DNA from: Psococerastis gibbosa
Lineage: Eukaryota; Arthropoda; Insecta; Psocodea; Psocidae
Length of the DNA stretch: 64,000 nt
Assembly: GCA_963971405.1 (NCBI GenBank)
Contig: OZ020486.1
Span: 6,347,419-6,411,418 of the forward strand
Direction: 5' to 3'
Shown: in pieces, positions 41,792 through 52,400 of the stretch
How the letters are laid out: each line of letters starts with the position of its first letter
Position numbering within the stretch: position 1 is the first letter of the stretch
Made by a program: the position numbers and the translations under genes
Notes under the pieces: model-generated
Database searches by the model: none
What the model was told of the DNA's origin: nothing
The model's input: only the letters and a program-made list of their open reading frames with translations

Positions 41792-42250
41792 CTACCCAAT
41801 CACGATAGGATGGCACTTGGAACTCGGTATTCTGCTTATGCAAGTTTTTGGGGGACCTATGGGTTCAAATTATGGCCTGGGTTGCGACCAGAGGCGTAAA
41901 GTTTTAGAATGATGGCGGGGACAAAACTAAGTAGACCTTATGACGTCATCAGGCAGGATAAGGAAAAATTGAAAATATAAGAGCAAAATAGTAGGGTTTT
42001 ACGCATTTTAATAGTTGTAAAGTATAGCTGTAGATTTTACAAAACTAAAAAAGGAATGCTTACATATATACTGCTGGAAAGGGGACCATGAAGTATGAAC
42101 GACGTCTTACATTGCTTGAGGCTGGGGGGGGGGGGAGTTGGACCCCCCCCCCCAACTTTACGCCCCTGGTCCCGACAATTTCATACTACTACCATGCAAG
42201 TTTTTGAATAAACGAAGTGTTCCAAGTGCCATCCTATCGTGGTCGGGTAG
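41792..42250. mobile_element. TA-flanked MITE with nested hAT-like MITE
   Basis: Inverted ends CTACCCAATCACGATAGGAT (left) and the complement on the right, arms of about 32 bp, flanked by TA on both sides (41790-41791, 42251-42252), as for Tc1/mariner MITEs. A second element (41889-42168) sits inside. Confidence 0.8.
41889..42168. mobile_element. hAT-like MITE h9, nested
   Basis: Ends CAGAGGCGTAAAGTT and AACTTTACGCCCCTG. Flanks GTTGCGAC and GTCCCGAC (6 of 8). Core with a G run facing a C run that could fold back. Confidence 0.8.
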
Positions 42251-42685
42251 TACAAGTTATATTATATTATAATAACAGACAGGTCAAACTTTAGAAAACT
42301 GATGCAATCAGATGAAATTTAGGTCATATAATTTTCTTATAAACATAATAATTTACTATGATTTTTTTAACGTAATGAAGGAAGAGGCCAGCATTAGAAC
42401 ACAAAAATTTTAGTCAAAATAAGTTTGATAAGATAGTCTAGATACTTTACATTACAAGGCAGTATAGGATTGGCTGGCAGTTACAATGGGCCAGCAGGTA
42501 TGGTCCACAAAGGAATAAGAATTACAGCAATTTATGATTATAGGTTATATAACACCACTTGCTCAATTTGGGATGTTGTGGTCAGAACAAGCCCGGCAAC
42601 CGCATTTTTCCTCTACCGGGGAAGGTAGGGTACCTATCATGGCTTAAACCTGGGTCCGCTTAACCTTCAAGTGTCAGGATCAGGA

Positions 42686-42765
42686 CAAGTAGAGTAGTAG
42701 TAGTAGTATGGACTCCGACTTTTACCTGAAAGGATGGCTTGAGTCCCACACTTGACAATTTGTCA
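42686..42765 (+). mobile_element. SINE-1, tRNA-like head only
   Basis: GTAGAGTAGTAGTAGTAG... then GCTTGAGTCCCACAC. The TAG unit has expanded within the A box. Confidence 0.6.
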
Positions 42766-42869
42766 ACAGCCAAGCTTTACTCTACCCCAAAGCACTAGAC
42801 AAAATTAATTGCTCTGAGGATTTTATCGGAGTATAGTCTGAGTCGCTCTTTAATTTTTGAAATATTTTT

Positions 42870-43515
42870 TTATGAACCTAGGCCTACTTATAGTGGCCCA
42901 TTGGTCCCTTGTCCAACGCCAACGACCCCATGGATTTCGGACGTTATTTGCATTGTTTCCGTATGAATTTTCGCCACTGGCAAACTGGTATACGTTCTCG
43001 ATATCAACCTACACCGGCTACAGGCGATAATGGACAAGCTGATACAAGCTTACCATTGACGCAATGAAACAGGCTAAAGCATGACTTAGGGTACTTACAG
43101 AGTGGAGCCGGGATGTACGATGGTAGCCGGGATGGTAGCTTACTCGCTTACCACTATGTAACAATGTTGCCTTAGTAGGCAGCGTACCCGTTCACAACGG
43201 AGCCTAGCAGGTTACCTGGATGGGTGCAGGGTGCCTAGATGGAAGCAAATATTATTGCTACCTAGATTGTTTACAGAGCTTGTAAGCGCTGGTCGAGCAC
43301 ATGCCCAGTTTGCCTCCGCCATGGCCAGGCTGGCAGGTTGTGACTTGTCCAAAGTCGACTTGAATTACAATGTAGGACGAACCGGCAAATAAAACAGCGC
43401 TAATATGGACAGCCCTCGTTCAGGCTAGGTACTCATCGACTAAGCGGTTACCATTGTACATCCCGGCTCCACTCTGTAAGTAGCCTTAACCAAGTACAGA
43501 TACGAGTCCTGAGTC
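42870..43515 (-). repeat. Dispersed repeat family R5, copy 3, with inserted MITE
   Basis: Matches run 42870-43091 and 43483-43515 around the TA-flanked MITE. Confidence 0.65.
43094..43480. mobile_element. TA-flanked MITE, third type
   Basis: Inverted ends CTTACAGAGTGGAGCCGGGA and complement (arms at least 25 bp, then imperfect), TA on both sides (43092-43093 and 43481-43482). Inserted within a dispersed repeat of the family at 14662-14890. Confidence 0.8.
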
Positions 43516-43629
43516 GCACTTTGAGGGGTTCAATTATAATTCATTCTCCTTTCCTTCATTTTCTACTATTTTAAAGTTAATCAAATATTCACATCATACA
43601 CTGTTCGTACATAGTCCGTTTATTTATGC

Positions 43630-43810
43630 ACCCTTGTTGCACGCTCTAAACAACTACACAATAAGTTGACCCCTCACTAATTGGAGGGGTTCACAACCGC
43701 AAGTTCTCCTTCTAACGTTCCCAGTGAAAGACGGTGCTATTGGAAACCCCTCCAAGTAATTAGAGGTAATCTAATAATGCGGTTGTTTAGAGCGCTCAAC
43801 AAGGGCGCAT
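43630..43810. mobile_element. Short inverted-repeat element
   Basis: About 180 bp with inverted ends GCACCCTTGTTG...GCTCTAAACAAC and complement. No clear target duplication. Class not assigned. Confidence 0.55.
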
Positions 43811-45236
43811 CCTGTGGTATTAAAATAGATGAACAGACTATACCAAACTTCTCTAACACTTCCAATGCGATTGGAGGGAGGGGAGTTATAGTTACCATTT
43901 TTCTTATATGCATAATAAAATACTAGCAACAATCAGTGGAATCCATAAAAATGAGCAAAACCTTTGAATCCATAAAAATAAGCAAAACCTTTTACGGTAC
44001 TTCAAAAATTGCGAGCAAATGCTTCAGAAGGTTTTACGTCAAGGAGTAAAAGGTAGTTCGGTACTTCGTGATGGAACAAATTATATAGGTTTGAAATACT
44101 GTTTATTCTACCTTTTACTCCATAAGCAGTTTCTTTTTACGAATTCCCCTGAATTCCAACGGCAAAATGCGGCAATGAACAAAAGTGGCCTGATTGTGAT
44201 AATGCTCCTAACTCTATTTTTCACAGGCTACTTAAGTGTTTACGACCCATCAATTCAGGAAAAGACTGTCTATCGCATCGCCACCATAGAAATGAATTAC
44301 AAAGAAAGTGCATTCCGTATTCTCCGTTTGAAACGTTACTTATCTGTGATTAGTCAATTGCGCACTGGCTTTAGCAGACGCTTTTTATATATTTTTACAT
44401 GCATTAGGATCTTTGCTTTTTGTCAGAGCTAGCAGCTACATGCAATATATTGTTGTTGTTTACAAAGAATAAAAACTGTTTTGTGGCTAAGGTGTCAAAC
44501 ACATAGTTTCTTTACATTTATTAACCAATTTGCCTTGATAATTTGATGAGATTGGAAACGTTTGCAAACAAAAATATAGGACTAAAAGCAGAACATTTTT
44601 GCACGCAAGTACCCTATTGCTTTGGTATTACAGTAGGTATGTAGATTAATTTTATATGTGATGCTCTTTTTATGTGGAAATTTTTATGCCCTAATTTAGG
44701 ATAGATTTGCAAACTACTATTGCCCGAAAGTCAATTTTAATTGCTAAATACAAGAATTTGTTAATGCTTTCAAATATCCACCTCCATTATGTTGTTTATT
44801 AGTTGTCATGGAGACATGTTGTCTGCAGTAAGTACTCAAACTGATCACGCTCGATGCGCCATCTATGTAATTTATTTCTGTGATCGCCGTGTACCATATG
44901 GGAAATTAAATAAACTAGCTACAATTTGTTATAGAGTTCAAAACATTAATTTGTACGATACCTACGAAGGCGTTGTTTGATAATAATAATATAACAAAAC
45001 AAAAGTTCTAAAACAATAATAATACAGTATTGCAGTTCATGTAAATGTATAAATAGGCAGCAGACAATAAAAATCCAAATACACACTGTTAAAAATTGAA
45101 ATTTTACGAATCGAAAATTTCTGCTGCTCTGTTCCCACCACAACGTAAGTGCATAGGAGGAAGTTACAATGGAAAAAATAGCAGACGAAATTTTGGAATT
45201 TGCCTACACCAAAGATCTCTGACAATCAGAGGGTGT
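43811..45236. other. Intergenic, no gene seen
   Basis: AT-rich. The 137-codon ORF at 44019-44432 (plus) has biased low-complexity composition and no recognisable domain. The block 43995-44140 shares short matches (AAATGCTTCAG, GGAGTAAAAGGT) with 57425-57570, so it is probably a repeat remnant. Confidence 0.5.
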
Positions 45237-45742
45237 CAGGTGCTCCAGGCACCTGCCTGTGGGCACCGTATATTAATGTATAGTTGTTGGCACATTCTGT
45301 ATCTATCTCATGTATTGTAACACGCTGTACAGCTGTCAATGAATTGCTTTCTACGGTCTGTGCTAGAAGAGTGCTGAATTAGCAGTCCGTGAAAGCCTGT
45401 TCATGTGACGTAGCTAGGCGAGGTTATAAATATGAGTAGCGACAGAAAGTACGTAGCTCTCTCTCGGCTCTCTCTCGGATCTCTCTTGGCCCTCTCTCGG
45501 GCTCTCGGAGCTCTCAGAGCAACCCTGTGGCCTGCAGACCATGACTGTTGTTCTTTGTCCAAGTGCTCGAGTGTTCAATATAATGTAAATCGGTGAGTGT
45601 CTTAATATATCTATTGTATATAACGTAAAACCTATAAAGCTACATTTACTACAACAGCCCCCAATACATGAGATAGATACAGAATGTGCCAACAACTATA
45701 CATTAATATACGGTGCCCACAGGCAGGTGCCTGGAGCACCTG
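45237..45742. mobile_element. Element with 80-bp inverted repeats and promoter-like centre
   Basis: Arms 45237-45317 and 45662-45742 are near-perfect inverted repeats. The centre starts TGTAAC and ends near CTACA, has a TATAAATA at 45424, and CT-rich repeats. It may be an LTR inserted between the arms or simply the element body. No 4-6-bp duplication was found to prove an LTR. Confidence 0.6.
45424..45431 (+). promoter_or_regulatory. TATA-box-like site
   Basis: TATAAATA within the centre of the inverted-repeat element. Followed about 30 bp downstream by a TCTCTC-rich tract. Confidence 0.35.
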
Positions 45743-45929
45743 GCAAGGGGACAAGTCTTATACTGTAAATGTAAAAATCAAATGTCTCAAAAATATCAAT
45801 ACAGCTGCCAAAAATATGAGGAGAAACAGAAGACAATATTCTGACGTATGACATGTACTCTTCCATCCACAGATTGGCCACATATTGAATTGGATTTGTA
45901 CACAAAACGAATTGCGTAGTAGTCCCGAG

Positions 45930-46105
45930 GAAGGAGTTCAAAAACTGTGGCCAATTGGTCTTAGTGAAGGCCACATGCCATGTATCGAAATGTAGAGGAG
46001 CATTTCTTCTAACGACTTTTGACGGCTCTAATATCGATATTTCCTGTGAAAAACGACATTGTACATAAAGCGCCTTCTGGGAGGCACTCCGATTTGCCCT
46101 TAAAT
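45930..46105. repeat. Dispersed repeat, also at 63235-63400
   Basis: The GTGGCCAA...GGCCACATG...ATGTAGAGGAG...GATATTTCCTG pattern is shared with 63235-63400. A 92-codon ORF runs through the first copy (45974-45696, minus), but it is not similar to anything I recognise and the second copy does not keep it. Confidence 0.55.
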
Positions 46106-46391
46106 TAATGTTACACTACAGTACAATACCATGTTATTCCAGTGATAAACATTTTACAGATTCCATTACAATGTGACTTTTCTCTAGATGAAATGGAGCC
46201 TTTGACGAGCATTAATTGTCAGCATAACAATAATCACCAAATCCTCATATTTGTCCACGGGGTGGCCAAAAAACAGAAAAAAAGCTTTGCTCAACCCCAA
46301 TCTGGAAAAATTGCATTTCATCACCGAAGGTTACTGAACGCTACGCCCATATTCAACAAGGAACGGTCTGTTAGTATAATGTTACGTCCCA

Positions 46392-46407
46392 CGCCGCTAG
46401 AGGGCAG
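46392..46407 (+). promoter_or_regulatory. CTCF-like motif
   Basis: CCGCTAGAGGGCAGC fits the general CTCF consensus at all but one position. It lies 30 bp beyond the putative last liprin-beta exon. Function is inference. Confidence 0.3.
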
Positions 46408-46437
46408 CAGGGCAGTTTTCTACCTTCAATGGCTTCG

Positions 46438-46473
46438 TCAAATGGCAGCCTGTCGTCCAATAATTGGCGAGTC
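46438..46473 (-). CDS. Liprin-beta: Probable terminal liprin-beta exon
   Basis: After a strong pyrimidine tract and TTTCAG, phase 0 gives DSPIIGRQAAI and a TGA at 46440-46438. This would end the chain from the 48.1-kb exon. The alternative frame (TRQLLDDRLPFDEAIE, then a GTAGAA donor) would make it an internal exon of another transcript, which I cannot exclude. Confidence 0.45.
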   Translation of the reverse strand, partial: DSPIIGRQAAI

Positions 46474-49400
46474 CTGAAACAAAATAAATGCAATTAATTA
46501 AAAAGTTATTTACAGTGGATAGATTTATGTTCACGTTTTAGTAAATTTCCGCAAATGAGTCGGAACACGACTGCAAAGCGTCCTGGTTTCTTTTAAGAAC
46601 TAAAAGTTTCACCATGTAGCCCACCAGTCTTTTCCTGATTTTATTTTATTCTTTTTGGTTTAAGCGCGGGTCCCTGTTGGAAATTTTCGCTAGGAAATTG
46701 GGGATGATTACCTATTATTTTGTGGGAGAGGGTTATCCGCTCCTGATTCTAGTATGGTAAATAAATAAATAAATATTGAATTTTTGTTCTATTACTAAGA
46801 TAACCTAGCGGAGTTAGGGCTATAAAGCCCTCTCTTACACTCAACTAGGAAGACCCGGGACCGCATGCTTTACATGTCCTCCAAAGCATGGTCAGAAAAT
46901 GTAGTAAGTGAGGGACTCGAACCAACAACCTTTCGAGTGAATGTCGGTAGTCTGTACCACTACTCTACATGTCCTGCTACATAAAAACTCCTGTACTAAC
47001 TCATTCAAACACAGTTTACAAAACACATAATTTACTACCCTTACAACTTCTATACAAAAAACATATACTCCTATTTTGCCATAAATACATTGCACTTCAT
47101 ACTACACCTCTCAAACCCTTACACTCAGCTGCCACTAGGTCCACAGCGTATCAAGTACTACCACTCCCTAAATGGAGCAAGACGAACTCGCGGCGCTCAC
47201 TACTATACCAAGCAGTAACACTATACAATTACACAAATAAACGCACCTACAGCAGCGATTCACCAGGAAAAAAAACAGTACAGGCTTATAAATGTGAAAT
47301 TGTACTCTGGCTGGAGGGGGAATTATGTCACTTAAACTAACTACGTCTTGTAATTTATTTATTTATTGATTTTTACTTAGGAATGTATTTCTGTAACAAG
47401 GACCATAGTCCGCTTTGTATGTGTAAATTAAAAAAAAAAATGTAATAGAAACCTAGACATTGTATTGCTTAACAAGGACAATAGTCCGCTTTTTTTTCCA
47501 TGTCAATATTTATTAATATTTTTAAATATTAGTTATATAAGTTAAAACTTATATTAGGTATGAAGTGCCACCCTCCCACGCTTCGGCTTGAGGGGGCACA
47601 GGTTATTTCACGTTCACATGTTCATTTTGTTGAGAAATATACGGTTTTTCTATTCTATTCTATATTACGTATGAATTGAAAATCCATTGACACCTTGATG
47701 GGCCTATGAGGGTACTAATAAGGCAGATGATGAAAAAGAAGAGTATATACGGCATGAGTACCTGTTTTATAAATTTAAAAAATTTCATAATTCATATCAT
47801 AGGGCAGCTAATTCACTCAGTAGCTTTAAGAAAATAATTAAACAATATATCTTAGTAAACGCTTGAGACTCTCTCCGGTCCCATAATGGTGACGACAATG
47901 GATCCCCCCCCCCCCATCTTTTTTTCTTTTTTTTCTCTCTTCCTCTCTTGTTTCTTCTCTATTTAATTTTAAACATCTATCAATAATTAATACAATATTT
48001 CTGTTTTTTAAGGTTAGCATGAAAAGAAGACTTTGTAGACTTATTGTTGGTTTTTTTTTTTTTTTTGCAATAAAGTCGTTTTCAATTAATTTCAATTCAA
48101 TAATAACAGACTTACATTGGAAGAGGCCTCAGTTTGTGGACAAACATCCGGAACGTGGCTTCGACTCGTCATCATCTGAAAAATAACCAACAAATTTCAT
48201 TCTGTGAGTAAGAGTAAGTAAATAAGTAAGTAAGGACTTCGATGGCATAGTGGTAGCTTGTTCATACTTGTGCGAGTCTCTACACATCATGCGATCGGTG
48301 ACCTGTCGTAACTCAACACAGGTATTACCTACAGAGGCGACTGAAGAGGTTGTTCGGATACATTCATTGAATTGTTTGTATGCGAATATTCTTAAAAAAA
48401 AGTGAGTACCGGTTCTTTTACATTACAATGATTAAGTATTATAAAGTGAATGTGGAAAATATTACTGAAGTAGTTGCTATGGGTATTCTGAACACAAATT
48501 AAACTACAATGGTATATGATTCTACTGCTTCATCACATAACACTGATAAACAAACTAAAACATAAACTTAGAGTTTTAGCAAAACTTGTTATTACTACTA
48601 TAACTAGAATTATTAAAACGCAAATAATCGTTAAAAAATTAACTTCTATGTCTATTTCTAGTTATAGTATTATAACAAGTTTTGCTAAAACACTAAGTTT
48701 TTGTTTGTTTATTAAAATGAAATACCATGAAGTAAAGAGTATTTTTTTTTCTACTTATAGCCTTATACATTAGTATACGCTAAAATGATGCAAAACAACC
48801 AGATCAAGGCTCGCATGATTTTATCATTATTATGTTAGGATACTAGAAGTGAGAAACCACAAAGCAGCAAAAGCAAGGTTAAAATGGTAAAGGACGCACC
48901 CATAGGTTACATGTCTATACAACTATGAAAAAAAACACTAGTGTGCGTTTAAGTTCGATACTTCACATTAGTTTATCAGATATATGGAAGTAGAAGGCTT
49001 TGCTCCTGCCGGTGGTTTCGCATCTTGCATGCGCCAAAAAATTGTACACCGGCCTGGACTCGAACCAACAACCTTCGGGTGAAAGTATGAGACCGTACCA
49101 CTACTCTGCATGTCCTGAGCTATTATGGGAGCCACCCTTTAACATATAAAGTACCGGCAGAAAACACACCCTACGAACGAATGATCTAAGCCCTAAGGAA
49201 TAGTTGAGGCGTGCTATGCATTGGAACAAGGGGGTGTCACCATTCTAATTACCAATGACGTCACACTTCTTTACCGAGTCATTGTTATGGGAGATAACGG
49301 CGCCCCTATCTTCCGATTCCCAGCATGTCTGCACTATTCCGGACAAACAAAATTTCTAAGAGTGGTAGGCCCAAGGCTACCTAACCCCGGTACGCATGGG

Positions 49401-52400
49401 ACGTTCGACACCTGCGTCAGACACTACATTTGAGGAAAATGGGCTTGGTGAATGGTTGGTACAAAAGCAGCAAAGAAGATTACTTATAGCAGGCGTGTCG
49501 AAGGGACATAAATCTGCTACAGTAGACTGGGGTTTTGCACCAACCCATTTACTTCCATCATAAATCTCTAAGCGAATCCCTCCGTCGTCCGTGTGCACCG
49601 TGCCTAAGAAAATCTAAAGTTATGGTATACTGGTTAATTAATAACAGTAGTGAACCTCATTGGGTTAAACTAGATGAGAGAGATAGGACATTGGAGCCCC
49701 GCCAAAAATAATTTCCTGAATCTTGGGGGCCTCCTGTACCGTTTAGTATTCTTGGGGTTAAAAATGTAAACTAAAAAATTTTGAATAGTAAACATAATAG
49801 TCTCCTTAGTAACTTTGTAAAACTTGCTGTCACTAATTGGGAATAGCACTTTCCATAGTAAAATTATCTTGTTTACATTTTTAATCCCAGGTTAAGAAAG
49901 GATATGTTTCGTAGAAAATTGGCACTCCAAAATTAAATACTTTTGATTATTTACAGCATTAACTGGGCAAGTTATTAAAAATTTGGCTTATTTAAGTTGT
50001 AGAAGACTACTTCGTGCAATATAATCGGGTATTTTTACTTTTCGGTTTTGTAGTTTTTCCAAAAATTTAAATTTACCCGAAATTTTAGTCCCCAATGGTT
50101 TTTATGAATGCTTTATTCATTACATTGTAGTATTATATGGTATATATAACACTGATATTAAATTAACTTTGGTTGAAGAGGTAACCTCCTCGTTATAACC
50201 GAAATTAGAGGATATGGAAAAAACTGGGCTTGGCGGGATTCAAACCCACGATCTACGCCTAACCGCGGCGTCGTCTTAACCGCTGGACCACAAGCCCCGA
50301 CAAGTCCAGTAAATGCCAAATCCTCCACTTATGCTTTAATTGACATGATTCGTGTTGCTAGACAGGTTAGCACAACTACACAACTATCTAACCGAACAGG
50401 TCTGTGAGCTGACTTAATTGCATAAAGGCAATGCTTTATTCATTACATTGTAGTATTACATGGTATATATAACACTGACATTAAATTAACTTTGGTTGAA
50501 GAGGTAACCTCCTCGTTATAACCGAAATTAGAGGACATGGAAAACTTACTTTACTTTTACTTTTTCGTGTCCAAGCGCGTCCAAAACTGGGCGAAATTCA
50601 TAGCCGCCACATTGGCCTCCCACAGGTCTTCAGGTGTGCAGCGGTGGGGGCAAAGGCTGCACAGGAACAGATGTTCTAAATCTTGGCGCTGGCCGCATGC
50701 GCAGAGGGTGTCATTTTCATCGAGGTGACCCCATCTAGCCCTGTTGGTCTTCGTACGGGCCGCACCAGAGCGTATTTGGTTTAGGGTCGCCCATGTCCGC
50801 CAGTCGATATGGAAAAAACTGGGCTTGGCGGGATTCGAACCCATGATCTAAGCCTAACCGGGGCGTCGTCTTAACCGCTGGACCACAAGCCCCGACAAGT
50901 CCAGTAAATGCCAAATCCTCTACTTATGCTCTAAAATTCTGTTTATTATCAGTTTCACGGAAAAACTCCTCCACCATAACAAAAAAGTCCTTCGTAGTGC
51001 TATGCATGAAACAGTCCTCTACCAATTGAATATACCAAATCTCTATAAAATAAATAAAAAAGTTAAATAAAAAATAAAAACCAACCAATTTTGTTGTGAT
51101 CCAGGGGTGGCCAATGTGTACGGCCAGCTTCCTCTTAAGAATAAAAATAATCGTTATAGTAGGCCCACTGCTACGTCTTTTTAATGATTGGTCATTACAA
51201 TACATTAAATTTCATTTTTTTGGCGGGAATTGAATGTCCTATTTCTCCTACATAGAAGTGTATGTTAAATTGTGGATGATAAGCGTTAGTATGCGGTTAG
51301 TTACTTACACCGTCACCAGAGGCGCGGTCATCACCTGAGCTTGTCCCGGCATTGAGCGGACACACCAAGTCCCCGTAGTCCAACTCATTTTTACTCTTTT
51401 TCCTCTTCAACGTGAACTGGCTCCGCTTAACCGTCTGCAAATAACAACAACAATAAATTAAGCAAATTTTGCTACAATCACACAACTCCCAAGGTTATAG
51501 ACTAAATGACAAACAACATTTTCTCTACAAAATCAACAATTTTCACGGGAAAGCAACCTGTTTGGTTACGTTACTCTATTTAGCACATACAACTGAAGTT
51601 AGGAAACACGAATTAAAAGGTTCCCGTATAAAATATTTTTTAATTTTTCATGAAATTTTTTTGGGTTAATTATCATGTTAATTCGGGTTTATTTACTGAA
51701 AGAAGAAGAGAGATACATTAAAAAAGGCAATAAACCGCTTCAGTAATTGATTCTATGCCATTGTATTGAAAATGTAAAAAAAATCAAGCAGTCATGGTAA
51801 GTCAGCGCAAGTGGCGTAGCCAAGGGGGGGGGGGGGTCAGCTGGGTCGGGACCCCCCCCCCAAAAATGTAGCAAAACAGCAAATTTTTCAGATATTTCTT
51901 ACAAAAAATCCTCCGGGGAGATCCCGCATTACCGCGCCTAAATTAAAAAAAAAAAAAAAACATCAAAATGAACTGTACTCTGTTAGATGCAGGCAAATAT
52001 TCTTTCTTGCCTGCGATCAGCTACCGTAAATTGAAAATTATATGACACGTCTTAACATAAAACTATACCTTTGTTTTGGCTGTAGGCGTTAACGGCACAT
52101 AGCCCAGCGTAGTCTCAGCCTCTCTCTTGCTCTGCACCAGCTCCCGACCAATCAGCTCGCTGAAATGCGTGCTCAGATGCCGCCTGAGCAGTGTCTTGCT
52201 TGGCGGAATGTTGAGTAGCGCTGCCAGCAGCTCGCCCGTGAACTTGACCTCGTGGACCATGACCGCTCCGTGGACGCCCGATCCACGCAGGTTTGGCGCG
52301 TACTCCGCCAGGTCGACGGCGCGCAGCCATTCCATCACCCGGTGGCTCGTCCATAGGGCCACTTCTGAAGGCAAGGGTTCTGCTTCGCCTGGGATACTTC

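Noticed and set aside
51800-51945. Further hAT-like MITE with G and C runs
   Set aside because: The left end (CAAGTGGCGTAGCC) is typical, but no matching right end or duplication was found.
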